From Phocoena phocoena (taxonomy: Eukaryota; Chordata; Mammalia; Artiodactyla; Phocoenidae): a stretch of DNA of 64,000 nt. Under the pieces are notes generated by a model that did no database searches, was not told where the DNA came from, and worked only from the letters and a program-made list of their open reading frames with translations. Shown here one piece after another: positions 23,217-34,489 of this stretch. The stretch's first letter is position 1. Each line of letters begins with the position of its first letter. The stretch spans positions 90,240,894 through 90,304,893 of the forward strand of contig NC_089228.1 of NCBI RefSeq assembly GCF_963924675.1. Reading direction: 5' to 3'. The translations under genes and the position numbers were made by a program.

Positions 23217-23403
23217 CCTGTGGTTCCCAAACTTCAGTATGCCTCAGAGTCTCCATGAAGCTTGTTAAAGCACAGGTTGCTGGCCCTCACCCTCAGAACA
23301 CCTGATTCAATTAAGTCAGGGGTGGGAACTGAACATTTGTATTTCTAAGTCCTTCCATGATGCTGGTATTCCTGGTCCAGGGACCACACTTTGAGAACCA
23401 CTG
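23217..23403 (+). mobile_element. MER5A (hAT-Charlie) nonautonomous element, near full length
   Basis: Starts CTGTGGTTCCCAAACTTCAG and ends GGGACCACACTTTGAGAACCACTG, the family's terminal inverted repeats. Length is about 187 bp, equal to the usual full length. Interior blocks such as CTTGTTAAAGCACAGGTTGCTGG and CATTTGTATTTCTAAG are in order. No clear 8-bp target duplication remains. Confidence 0.9.
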
Positions 23404-23729
23404 AGCAGGCTGTAAACGGTCAACTTCAGGTTCTTCCTACTTGACTGGGTGATCCTGCCCTTCACAACTCCTCTAAATATGTGGGGTGCTCTGCCCGGGG
23501 GGCCAGTGTAGTCGTGGAATTCCCCTACCTGTCTGTTTCTCGGATCCTGACTTACACGCCAGTTGGTGTATTTGTTCGTGCCTCTCATTCAATGGATGTT
23601 CCAGTAATTTTTGAAGATATAATTTTTAAAAACAGAAAGAAGTATAAAGATGAGCATGCAAATTACTTGCAATTCTCCCTCAAAGAGTGAGAAAATACTA
23701 TGTTTATGTATTTTCTCGTAGTCTTTTCC
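23404..23729. other. Unassigned sequence
   Basis: Nothing recognised between MER5A and the L1M cluster. Confidence 0.4.
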
Positions 23730-24260
23730 TCTTTGGAATTATGCTATTTATATCCTGTGGCATCCTGATTCTCTTTTCTTTCCACTTCACACTGGAGCAT
23801 GATTGCTCTCTAATTTATTTGAAATTGTAATATTCAATGGCTTCACAATACTTCAGACATGATTATTAATATGGTTTAATTATTTTCCCCATGATTGAGT
23901 ACTTGGCTTTTTTTCCTGCCTTTTCATGTAAGTGGCCAAATGACACACATCTTTACCCACAATTCTGATTACGTTCTTGAGGTATATTCTTAGAAGCTAA
24001 GTTACTGGTCCAACTTATGAGCATTTTTAAGGTTCTTAACTATAGCTGAATTGTTTTCCAGAAAGGTCACACAAACATACGTTCATGAACAATGAAGGAG
24101 TAATCTCTCACCTCTTGCCTCCGGTGAATGTTCTCTTAAAAATCTTTGCCAGTGAAAATTTGCGTTCATTATTGTCTTAAATTTATATTTCCTTGATTAT
24201 CCTAATAAGTCTAAACCTTTTTGTTTATTGGACATATATATTTTGCTACTGTGATTGTCA
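23730..24260 (-). mobile_element. Ancient L1M 3'-region fragment (first of three)
   Basis: Reverse complement of old L1M: TTGAGGTATATTCTTAGAAGCTAAG, GAATTGTTTTCCAGAAAGGTC and TTTATATTTCCTTGATTATCCTAATAAGTCTAAACC are at family spacing. Very diverged, boundaries approximate. Confidence 0.65.
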
Positions 24261-24369
24261 GTTTTTATATATATGGTTTTGTAAAAGATATCTTTTATCT
24301 TTTCAAGCTGTATATGCCTTCTGAGGAAAAAACTAGAATTATGATTAAACAAAAAGAGAAAAAAACACT

Positions 24370-24479
24370 CATAAACAATACAAAACTAACCACTGTTAAC
24401 ATACTGCCAGACATTTTTCCTTGCATATGTGTATACATTTGTGTTCATTCGTATATTTCGCTTACAAACATAAGGAACA
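24370..24479 (-). mobile_element. Ancient L1M fragment, part left of an inserted SINE
   Basis: The tail of a second L1M-like stretch. It continues on the other side of the SINE from 24684. The target duplicate CATAAGGAACA marks the junction. Confidence 0.5.
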
Positions 24480-24683
24480 TTTTTTTTTTTTTGCGGTACG
24501 CGGACCTCTCACTGTTGTGGCCTCTCCCATTGCGGAGCACAGGCTCCGGACGCGCAGGCTCAGCGGCCATGGCTCACGGGCCCAGCCGCTCCGAGCATGT
24601 GGGATCCTCCCAGACCGGGGCATGAACCCACGTCCCCTGCATTGGCAGGCGGACTCCCAACCAGTGCGCCACCAGGGAAGCCC
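24480..24683 (-). mobile_element. CHR-type SINE, cetacean short form
   Basis: Reverse complement of the CHR copy ending in the CCGCGTACCGCA-(A)n tail, here TTTTTTTTTTTTGCGGTACGCGG at the left. The head ends CGCCACCAGGGAAGCC. Target-site duplication CATAAGGAACA is identical at 24469-24479 and 24684-24694. Confidence 0.95.
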
Positions 24684-25060
24684 CATAAGGAACACTTTTA
24701 AAAGTTGTTTGCCAAAGTGAGGTTGTACCGTACATGATGTTTATAATCCATCTAAACTTGAAAATATAAACATTTTTAATTAAAATATATACCTTTAAAT
24801 ATCTTTTCAATTTACTGAATAAATTTAGTTGTGTATATGCATACAATATTCAACCCATTCCCTATTTAAATCATTCTTTGAATTAGTAGCATATTATCCA
24901 GTATTGGGAACAATTTCTAGAAATGGAATTTCTGAGCCAAAGTCTACACATTTACACATATATATTTTTCTCCAGATCATAAATATAAGTTTGCTAAAAT
25001 TTTACAGAAAAGATATGCTACTATATATTATCAATAATATTAAAAATTTTAAATAGACAA
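24684..25060 (-). mobile_element. Ancient L1M 3'-region fragment (second of three, right part)
   Basis: Contains a diverged TTTCTAGAAATGGAATTTCTGAGCC, equivalent to the L1M 'ctagaagtggaattgctgggtc', followed by low-complexity AT. Confidence 0.55.
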
Positions 25061-25089
25061 TATTTAGCATACTGTTATGTAATTTACTT

Positions 25090-25480
25090 TTTATTTTTTT
25101 ACTTGCCATCATGTATTGGACAACTTTCCCACAATGTACTCAGTTATCTCATTTTTGTAATGCCTGCCTACTATTCCATTTTATAGATGAACTATAGTTT
25201 AATACTTCCTTTACTGATAGAAGTTGAGATTGTTATGATGTTTTCTCCATATGTGTATAGACACATTTGTGAGATTATTTTTTTAGGTAAACTTCTATAA
25301 GTGGAAATGCTCAGGCAAGAGGCATAAACATTATAAATGCTAAAATTTATTTTCAAATTCTCCTTTGGAAAGTTTTACAAGTTATACTTCCCACTAATGG
25401 TGTATTAGAATGTCCAGTTTCACATCAGATATGGACATTTAAAAGCTTTGGGTTTATGCTAATAAGTGATTGTTCAGAAA
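25090..25480 (-). mobile_element. Ancient L1M 3'-region fragment (third of three)
   Basis: Repeats the same landmarks again: TATTCCATTTTATAGATGAACTATAG, then AACTTCTATAAGTGGAAATGCTCAGG, then a diverged 'tttacactcccactaatggtgtattagaatg' segment. A third copy of the same landmark means at least two insertions or a duplication. Confidence 0.65.
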
Positions 25481-27574
25481 ATTTAAATCATATTAATTTC
25501 CCTCTACCAATAAAAAAGAATGAAAAAAAGTTAAAGGAAGGGAGGAGAAAGGAAAAATGAAGAACTTTCCTATTTTCTTATTCAATAATTATATCATGAT
25601 TTTGGTTATTATTTTGATTACTGGGAAAAATGGCTATGTTTAATTTTATAGTACCTTCTACACAGAAAAATAATAGGGAAACTCTATTGTAATTTTTACC
25701 GCTGAGCAACTGATCCATTAATGAATACCCTTTGCCCTTTTTCCTACTGAAGTGCTGGTGTCATTCTTACAGGTTTATAGGAGCTTTCTGAAGCTCAAGT
25801 CTTTACATCACTAACATTGCCGCCCTTGGTAGACTCCTAACAATTAAAAAAATATTTTTATTCCATGTACATTAGAGTAGATATTTACTCATAAATTGTT
25901 TGCCTAATAAATAAAATGCTTCAAGACACATCTCACAAAGAGATGTTTCAGCCATCCAATTCCAACTGATCCTATTGTTGCGTTTTCAACGTATTTTAAA
26001 GAACAGAAAAATGCATATTTTCATGCCCTTAAGAGTTCTTAAGGACCATAGTAGTGTTATATAATTAAGCATAAGTACTATTTTAAAAGAATACTAAAAT
26101 AACGTCTAGCTAACAGTCGTGGTTGGCTTTGGTTTTCCAGGTTTGTGAACAGTGTGTGATTCCTGTGTTATGAGGTAAATTCACGTTTCAAATATTAACT
26201 TCAGTTGGAAATTGTCACACTGTGCTCTTTTGTTCCCATTGTGTTAGCATTTACGGAAACGAGAACTGGGTTTCACGTTCATTTGAAAAATAAATGAAAA
26301 GAAACTCAGAAAAATTATTACATGTGATTAAGCCTTCTGAATTGTGAATTTGCTAATATTTTCCTTTTGGTTTTTATTTGTTTGAGGTTTGAGTTTACTT
26401 TTTATTTGCAGTTGTTCTTTATTTTGAAAAAAAAAATCTATTGTGTGCTATCCTTTGAAATTTCCAAAGGCCAATCACAAATTATAATTTATCAGATGAA
26501 ATAACATGGGGATATTTGACAAAAATCAGTGGATTTGATGACCTTTGATGAAGCCTGCAACTATGAGATAATATAGAAAGAAATATCTCTGGGAAAAACT
26601 CAGTAGACTGGAGTTCATATATAATGCTCAACATTTAAGCCAATACACTTTTTATTAAAAAAAAAAGGATGTCAACCATATAGAGAAGTATTGTTTGAAA
26701 AAATAGATTCTTTTCAGGGTGGAATGATAAATTAAAGACTTCAGAAATTCATCATCACACATTTTCTCTGGAACCAACAAACAGAAATAGTCTATTTTCT
26801 TTCATTAAAATTGATTTGATTTTAATTTTGACAGTCATTGGAAGTTATCTATCATCTACACTTTTGACAGCGAAGCAAGAGAATGGATCCTCTGAATAGG
26901 ATTTTTCTGATTTGGGTAGTTGTCATTACTAGAAGGTATTGTGTGAATAAGAGATGCCAAACTTGGCTTGACTCCTCATTTTCAGTCCTTTTTACTTCTT
27001 TTGTATCGAATTGCTAATAACTAGCTTCATCCTTTGTCACCAAAAGAGAATGGCTTTTTTGTTTGCCCACAGAACTGTATTACTCGGTGCTGTGCTATGA
27101 GTTATCACAAGATGATAATCCACTCCTTTGGAAACAGGTCTGTGAATCCACAGACACTTCCACAAATAACAGACTGCAGGCTTTTGAGCAGTTACTTTTA
27201 TACCCCTTTTGAAAGCTGTTTATTAGATCTGGAGAGAAACTGGCTGACTGAAAGAGAAAGTTACACCAAATCAACCTGTTTCCCTGACTGTGGAAACATT
27301 TTCTTCTTCCTCAGAGGGAATGGTCCATGAGAAACTTGAGTAACTTTAATGCCTTTTAGACAATCTAGCCGTCCATGTATGGTTCATTCCCAAGCCTTCT
27401 TTAGTATTAAGGATTTCAAGAGCAACAGTCTAGGATGTTCTAAAAACAGAACTGATGAATGACAGATACTTTGTATTCCAGTCCAACGTCTCCATAAGGA
27501 AATCATTTACCAAAAAAAATTATACTTACTGGAGAATCATTTCTCATGTTTTCTTTGTCACTTGGTATGTGTAT
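25481..27574. other. Unassigned AT-rich, repeat-poor interval
   Basis: About 2.1 kb in which I recognise no transposon, exon or RNA gene. A near-palindrome CCTTTGAAATTTCCAAAGG lies at 26452-26470 next to a CCAAT box. Repeat-poor intervals like this are where conserved noncoding elements are often found, but conservation cannot be judged here. Confidence 0.4.
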
Positions 27575-28130
27575 AGTATATACTTGCATCAGTCAGGGAA
27601 GCCCAACCACTGTGAGTTAGGGGATAAGGGATTTATTACAGGAATTGGAGCTTCCATGATGTGGGGGGATGTGGAGGTCCAGGCGGGAGTTGGAGAAGCC
27701 GTGAGTCAGAAGCCAAGCACGGCCGGTCACCCAGGTGGATGGGGAAGGGAAAGGTCATGGAGGGCTTTGGGGAGCTGTGCCTCGGTGTAGTAGCTGCCTC
27801 TGTGGGTTTGCTGCCAGGTGTCAGGTGGTGGACCCCTGGCTTCCATTGGTGAATAGGGTCAGCTCAGACAGACTCACGAGATGCAGAGTGGAGGAGAGTG
27901 AGGATGTGCTGGAACCTGCCAGCATCTCTGCATCTTCTATCACCACTTCTAATCATGATGACCTTCATTCAGGGAGTAGTGGCTGCTCTTTCACTTCTGC
28001 TTCCAAATCTCTTGTGAGTTCCTCCTTGGGCCAGCTTTAACTCAGAGCCATGCAGGGAAGAGCCGTCTAGGAAATGAAGTTCCAGCTTATCCAAGTTGAC
28101 CCATTACAAACTCCCATGGTATTTAACAGA
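27575..28130. mobile_element. Possible old interspersed repeat, family not identified
   Basis: Starts TGCATCAGTCAGGGAAGCCCAACCACTGTGAG and continues with GGGATTTATTACAGGAATTGG, a type of opening that recurs in mammalian genomes. The block is GC-richer than its flanks. Strand, class and exact limits are uncertain, and open frames within it (27455-28040) show no domain. Confidence 0.3.
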
Positions 28131-28819
28131 GAGAACAGAGACATTCTATAGGAAAATAATATCTCTACTCTGTCTTATCACCCCCTAGAATAAAAAAGAA
28201 TGTCTTATAAAGATGTATCTTAGAAAGAAATAATATTAAGATTTTAGAATATGTTCAACAGTCTTTAAGGAATGCCTTGACTAAAACCCTATAGCTTTCA
28301 ATCTTTATACAGTTCATCATTGACAGATGGCTCTCAAAGTATCGAAGACTTTAGTGCAGTAAATATTTAAAGTCACATTTTCACGTAGGTGACTCTGAGT
28401 AGTCTGTATTACATGCTCCAGGACATCTCTTCCTGTCATGGCCTATCATATAAAGCAACATGATTTCCCACGAGTGTACATGTTCTTTTCCATACCGCCA
28501 TCTTATAAAACCACCAGTTTTGGAGAGATGGGTAAAAGAAGATATTTAGGCAAGCTGCGAACTCTGAATTTTTCTGAGTTCTGACACACTGAGTAAGAAA
28601 AAAGGAAGATGCACTGGTTGAGTGTATTTCCTGTCTACATGAAACTAGAAAATAAATATTTTTTCAATGTAAGTATGCAGGCAAATCAAAATTTCTCATA
28701 TTAAGCAGCATCAGGTTTTGCAAAAGCATTACCTTATTTCCAAACCATCGCAAAGACCAGGACTTTGCTGCATTTGGCTTCCTTGCACAGGAATGCCAGC
28801 CATCATCAACTGGCTAGAC
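28131..28819. other. Unassigned sequence
   Basis: Nothing recognised. Confidence 0.4.
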
Positions 28820-29102
28820 CAGAGGCTCCCAAACTTACACTATTCACAGCACCCTTAGTGTCTCAGTAAATTTTCAAAGTGTTCTTAGGTCAAAAGAAAG
28901 AGCAGTTCCATTTAATTTAGTTTATGTACAAACCAATTTTTAAATTAAGTTCATTCAGGTCCAAGCAGCTTACAAGTCGTAGCTCACGTGGTATTGGGTC
29001 AATGACGGTGCGCTTCCCTCTAAAATGGAAGATACGCTGCACGGTCTGTGTGCATGTTCTGCAGCACGGAGGGTACCTCAGCACGTAATTTGGGAACTGC
29101 AG
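28820..29102. mobile_element. Possible hAT-type nonautonomous element
   Basis: The left end CAGAGGCTCCCAAACTTA and the right end TAATTTGGGAACTGCAG are imperfect inverted repeats of the hAT-Charlie kind. About 280 bp separate the outer ends. The interior matches no named family that I can recall, so the call rests on the termini. Confidence 0.4.
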
Positions 29103-29270
29103 GGCTGGACTCAGAACAAAGTCCAAGTCACATGGTCTCTTTTGCCCCGTTTCTCTGCCTAGACTCTTTCCAGATAATTTATCTGTGTGGTTGATATCCT
29201 ATTTTTAAAAAATTTATCGGTGTAAATGTTGAGCACTATTTCTGAGCTCCAGTCTACTGAGTTTATTGCC
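29103..29270. other. Short unassigned interval
   Basis: Nothing recognised. Confidence 0.4.
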
Positions 29271-29310
29271 ATATATATATATATATATATATTCCCCCCC
29301 CCCCCCCCCC
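29271..29310. repeat. Composite microsatellite: (AT)11 then TT(C)17
   Basis: A 22-bp AT alternation (29271-29292) abuts 17 consecutive C residues (29294-29310). The complementary poly(G) strand can form quadruplex structures, and homopolymer C/G of this length is rare in mammals and difficult to sequence. Confidence 0.95.
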
Positions 29311-31163
29311 GCCTACCCTCTGTTGGAGGGTAGTGGTGTGGTGGTACTAGGTATGGTGATTAAAAAATAAACTTTTTCTGGCTCTGCCTTTCTAAGAGCA
29401 TTTTGCACCCCAGGGACAAAATTATTGTGTAACTAAGATTTCTGTAATGTGTAAGGGCTTGAGCAGTTTTTCTGGGTCTCCTACTGATTGTAACAGAGGA
29501 AATGCGCTCTTTATTTTACAAAAGCAAAGATACAGGTTTCTATCATTTGGCTCACTAGCACCAAGCGGTAGCGGTGTTCTGACTCATGGTGGGCTTGGGG
29601 CATTTGAGGTCAGGTTCATCAGCTGGAGTGATGATAAGGGTCTAGCTTCTCCTCATCTACTCAAAGGTGATGACAACACCTCAGGCAGTGAGGGAGAAAT
29701 CCCAGCACAGCCCAGCCTCCTTGGAAAACCCTTGCATCTTGAGGCAGTAGAGCCCTGACTTGGCCAATCAGACCTGTACACAAAAGATGGATCTGATGCA
29801 TGACTCATGGAGCCCTGTGGGGGGATGTTCCTAGAAACATATTAGGAAGTATCTGTTAAAGTAATAGACTTCCTTAAGGAAAGCAAAGCTCAGAGGCACT
29901 GAGATTTGGGTATAAATGTACTCGTGGGTCGGTAAACATTGAGATACTCGTTTCCATATCCAGCCCTTTATGTTCTGTGCAGGAGTCACTGACGACTTCT
30001 CCCCTCTCAACGTCCTGTTTCTATCCTTTGCTGGCCTGATGGAGGAGGCTTCTGTCCTATTGGTGATTATAAGCGTTTGGAAGTACAGATAGGTTGCCAG
30101 AGGGAGAAGACACACTGCATGAAAATACGTTTTGTCAAGTTCAAAAGCACTGTCCTTCCAGGCCATGCATGATTCCTTGGTAACGTGATACAAGTTCTCC
30201 ATCCAAACAGAGGCTGGGGAAGCCTTCATCTCCCTTTTTTATTCTAGTTCATTCTGGTCATCTTGGATCAAATGATTCGCCCCAAAGCCACCTTCGTCCC
30301 TTTGGAGGGTTTCATAGGAAACCCAGGAGGTTTTGGAAATCTTCACATAAAAAAGAATCTTGGCTGACCACACTGATATTTGAGAATCCCCCTTAATTTA
30401 ACAGCACCCTCTCCCTTCCCTGCAAAGTTAAAGACTATATATCCAAATGTCCCTAAAATCTCACTTTCTCTATGAAATCTTCCACGATAAAAAATTCTTG
30501 ACTCCAGTGACTTAATGAACCCTCATCTTCTCGCTGTTCCACCTTCTGAATTGCTTATGGAACAAGCCAAATTCACATGCCCATTGATGGAATTTTTGAA
30601 TGGAGACAGATGCATGCCAACCATGCCAACACAGGGAAGCAGCATCCACGCTGCATAGGCTTCATTTTGAAAGTTTATGTTAGTTAATTTTAGCACAATG
30701 TGGAAAATTCATTAAGGGGTTTATCGGAAGAGATGTGTCTGCTACTCCTGAGGAAAATTCCTTAAGATTCGTCTTTCCTCTTAAGTATTTTAATTCTCAG
30801 AGTAACCTTTTATATCTTTACATAAGATGGAAGTAGAAGAGCAGTATGGCAGGTTAGAGCCAAAGTACTTATCTGGAGCAGACTTCTGCAAATCTTTACA
30901 AGAATAGGTATAATTCCCACTGGAGTTCCTTTTTTCATAGTTTTGTATAAAATTAGAAAAAAGTATGGTTTGAAAGCGAAGGTGCTCCAAAAAGCTGGAA
31001 AACTGTGCCTGGATTTATGAAGCTGGGATTGTTTTGATAAAATTGGTTTTTAAGTGAAATGTTGTTTTAAGTGTCAATGGTATTTGATACTTAGAGGAAT
31101 TCTGCAACAGATCTTGCTAAAAGGCTGAATGCAGGAGTGCACTCTGTTATTCTGGAGTGTTAA

Positions 31164-31166
<3 letters not shown>
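29311..31166. other. Unassigned sequence
   Basis: No repeat, exon or RNA gene recognised. A minus frame of 132 codons (29831-30229) and a plus frame of 103 codons (29447-29758) show no domain or codon pattern I can support. Confidence 0.4.

Positions 31167-31214
<48 letters not shown>
31167..31214. repeat. (TG)24 microsatellite followed by (GGAT)n
   Basis: An uninterrupted 48-bp TG alternation, then a short GGATGGATGG run. It can adopt Z-DNA, and a tract of this length is usually polymorphic. Confidence 0.98.
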
Positions 31215-31215
<1 letters not shown>

Positions 31216-31602
31216 ATGGATGGAGGCCAGGGAGGGGTAGGCAGGAGAAAGGAAAACATTTCTTGAAAGGTTACAGCCAGTCTCTCTATAGTTGTACAAA
31301 CATCATTTCACTGACCATCAGTCTCATGGGCTTCCTTTTTTGGACTCCAGGCCTCAGAATGGACTGCTATTAATCGCGTATTTCTCAGGGTGACCTCTGG
31401 ATTTAATATTCATATGTAGCTACATCCTCTTTCTCCATTTTTGTCATTCTCTGTTTTTCTCTCTCTGTTTCTCTCTCCTTGTCTTTCTCTCCCTCCCTAT
31501 GTCACGTGTGTCTCTCTGTCTATGTTTCTCCGTCACACACCCACACACACTCTTCTCCCATATGACCTCAGTTGTGTACCATAGCTGCTCAGCTGTTGGC
31601 TC
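31215..31602. other. Unassigned interval with a CT-rich stretch
   Basis: Contains a TCTC/TCTG-rich segment at 31445-31540. Nothing else recognised. Confidence 0.45.
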
Positions 31603-31617
31603 AAACCACGCAAGCAG

Positions 31618-31836
31618 GGGCTTCCCTGGTGGCGCAGTGGTTGAGAGTCCGCCTGCCGATGCAGGGGACGCAGGTTCGTGCCCCGGTCCGCGAGGATCCC
31701 ACATGCCGCGGAGCGGCTGGGCCCGTGAGCCATGGCCGCTGAGCCTGCGCGTCCGGGGCCTGTGCTCCGCAATGGGAGAGGCCACAACAGTGAGAGGCCC
31801 GCGTACCGCAAACAAACAAACAACAACAACAAACAA
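31618..31836 (+). mobile_element. CHR-type SINE, cetacean short form, young
   Basis: Full copy starting GGGCTTCCCTGGTGGCGCAG. The A-box region GGCGCAGTGG is at 31631-31640 and a B-box-like GGTTCGTGCC at 31673-31682, both RNA polymerase III internal promoter elements. It ends GCCCGCGTACCGCAAAC with a CAA-rich tail. The 15-bp target duplication AAACCACGCAAGCAG is identical at 31603-31617 and 31837-31851, indicating a recent insertion. Confidence 0.97.
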
Positions 31837-31851
31837 AAACCACGCAAGCAG

Positions 31852-32237
31852 CACAGGCTAAAGGGACATTTTTTCTGTGACCTCCTCTTTCACCTAAGAA
31901 GGAGAGGAATTATAAATTTATAATCATCATGGACGTTGTTTCCACGAATTCATTGTATTTTCTATCTTGGTGTGAGGGAAAAGGGGAAGCTGGTGGGCAA
32001 ATTTGAGAAAATTCAAGGCTTTTATAAATTACAGTCCATATAAAGAAAACAAGGTATCAGTATGTTTACTATGAAAACTGAAATCACAGGTAAATCCTCA
32101 CAGGGTAACTGTAAGTCAAACTGAGACTTGGGTTGGGGGAGAGAGCACCACAGGTCAGATGCTTGGTAAGAAGAAAAGAAAGGTCTAGAGTGAAAGTATC
32201 AGAGGATAACTTTAGATAAATATATGGATTTTTAAGG
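31852..32237. other. Unassigned spacer between two CHR SINEs
   Basis: AT-rich; nothing recognised. Confidence 0.45.
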
Positions 32238-32253
32238 GAAAAACTCACATCTT

Positions 32254-32473
32254 GGGGCTTCCCTGGTGGTGCAGTGGTTGAGAGTCTACCTGCCGACGCA
32301 GGGGACGCGGGTTCGTGCCCCGGTCCGGGAAGATCCCACATGCCGTGGAGCAGCTGGGCCCGTGCGCCATGGCCGCTGAGCCTGCGCGTCCGGAGCCTGT
32401 GCTCCGCAACGAGAGAGGGCACAACAGTGAGAGGCCCGCGTACTGCAAAAAAAAAAAAAAAAAAAAAAAAAAA
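32254..32473 (+). mobile_element. CHR-type SINE, cetacean short form, young
   Basis: Same subfamily and orientation as the copy at 31618, about 640 bp away start to start. It has a long pure A-tail (about 28 A). The 16-bp target duplication GAAAAACTCACATCTT is identical at 32238-32253 and 32474-32489. Confidence 0.97.
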
Positions 32474-32489
32474 GAAAAACTCACATCTT

Positions 32490-34167
32490 TCTATTAATTA
32501 CAAAAAAAAGGTAAAAAGTATCAGAAATGGTATTCTATACACAATATTCCTTAGATAACCTGCTTATGGAGAGAGAGGCTCTCCAAATGTCAAATTACTT
32601 CATTTCTCTGAAAATTACTAGAATTAATTTTAAATATTTAAATCATATCATAATAAGTCTCAGTTTTCTTCTATGAACAAATGTCTTTAAAAGTATTATA
32701 AAGTGATTTCCAAAGTGTGTGATAGTTGTTTCATTTCAATTAAAAACAGGGGATTTTTAGAAAGTAAAAAATGTGCTAGTGATATTAGCACACATTCACA
32801 CACATTCTAATTACCGAAGTATCGTGTTCATTGCCACTGAATAAAGACTGTAACTTTTTAATTTTAACCGTAGATATTGGTTTCAAATAGAAAGATTGAA
32901 ACAGTAGCTCTCAATATGTGCTAATGGGCTTTTAAAACCTAGAATTCCTGAGAAGGCAGAAAAGGTAAATTTGACTTCTGTGAAGAAGGATTTGCAGTCT
33001 GATAACATGGCAGTCTACGATATTCTATATGCTATATTGTTTAAATATAATGATGACACAGATAAAGGGTGGTTTCCAGCCGTGCAGTAGTCTAAATGGC
33101 CAAGTCATGTTCCATTCTACATTTGTTTCTCTTTCTGTCCCTACCCTCCTCCTCAATATTCATCTCTTTGGTCAGACACACAGTCACTCCCAGAGTGGAC
33201 CCTGACTCGTAATTATGGAGACTGATGTGTGGCTGGGGTTTAGGACCTGGCAACTGAGAGGTTAGGAGAAACAGTGAGTAAAGAACAAAGCTGATAAGCA
33301 GCAGTGACAACAGGTGACAGTGACCAACACTTAGCTGCCCTGTATTGGGTACACAAGGTATCTGGCAGAACTCTTTGAACTATCTCCCTGCTTTAATCTT
33401 CTTAATGGAATTCCCACCTGCCTACTGTGCAGCTTTCTTCCTGAATTAATGCTTTAGGAATATCCTCGTTTGGATTTCTTTCCCTCCCATCTCCCTACTG
33501 CCTGAGAATGATTTTCATTACCTGCTCCTGTCTGCCCGGACTCACCTCTGAGATCACGGGTTAAACCCATTACCAAGTACTCACAACTGTGGATCCCATT
33601 CCCCACCCAAAAACCTCTCATCCTGATCTTGAAGCTTCCCTGTTGTGCACATTTGTCTACTTTTCCTGTGCCAGGCCAGCTGAAACATCTGTCTTTGCAA
33701 AAATTTTATGATCGGGCTAAGAGGGGAATCAGCTCTCAAGACAATTAGATGAGTGCTGGAGAAACAGAAAAAGGGCAAGTCAGGGCAGTTAGAGAACTTC
33801 CTGCAGGAGTCAGGCGTCAGGGGATCTACAGGCTCTGAAGGTTAGGAACATGACGGGAGAATATGACCATTCTGCAGCAAACATTTATTAAACATTTACA
33901 ATGTTTCTGGCACCTTGATTGTGAAGTCTGATCAGTTAACGATTGTTTCTACACTTTTTTGCAAGGGCAGGGATTAATTCAGGGCATTAACAGCCCCAAA
34001 TCCAAATATGTGGATAGAATGAGCACACCTGGCTGAAGGAGAACTGCTTAGATTAAACTAGGAATCGTCTAGGAGTAGCCTTAGGACTGCAGTTCTCCAC
34101 TTCTGACCTAAAAGCGAGGCCAGCTGCATTGCTCACAGAATGGATGGACCCAGGAATCTGTACCTTT
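32490..34167. other. Unassigned sequence
   Basis: No gene recognised. A weak L2-terminus-like segment AGCAAACATTTATTAAACATTTAC lies at 33877-33900 (minus sense), too short to call firmly. Confidence 0.4.
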
Positions 34168-34181
34168 AAAAAGTACATTCC

Positions 34182-34475
34182 GGGACTTCCCTGGTGGCGC
34201 AGTGGTTAAGAATCCGCCTGCCAATGCAGGGGACACAGGTTCGAGCTCTGGTCCGGGAAGATCCCACATGCCGTGGAGCAGCTGAGCCCGTGCGCCACGA
34301 CTACTGAAGCCCACGCACCTAGAACCCATGCTTCACAACAAGAGAAGCCACTGCATCGAGAAGCCCCCACACCGCAACGAAGAGTAGCCCCCACTCACCG
34401 CAACTAGAGAAAGCCCGCACGCAGCAATGAAGACCCAACGAAGCCAAAAATAAAAATAAATAAATAGATTTTAAA
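34182..34475 (+). mobile_element. CHR-type SINE, long form
   Basis: The head GGGACTTCCCTGGTGGCGCAG is followed by a long body including CAACGAAGAGTAGCCCCC and AACTAGAGAAAGCCCGC, ending GAAGACCCAACGAAGCC and an A-rich tail. The 14-bp target duplication AAAAAGTACATTCC is identical at 34168-34181 and 34476-34489. Confidence 0.96.
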
Positions 34476-34489
34476 AAAAAGTACATTCC

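Noticed and set aside
31074..31373. Poly-(Thr-His) and poly-(Cys-Val) frames
   Set aside because: They arise from the (TG)24 microsatellite.
31618..31700. tRNA gene call from A- and B-box sequences in the SINEs
   Set aside because: These are tRNA-derived SINE heads without a foldable cloverleaf or intact acceptor stem; they are retroposons, not tRNA genes.
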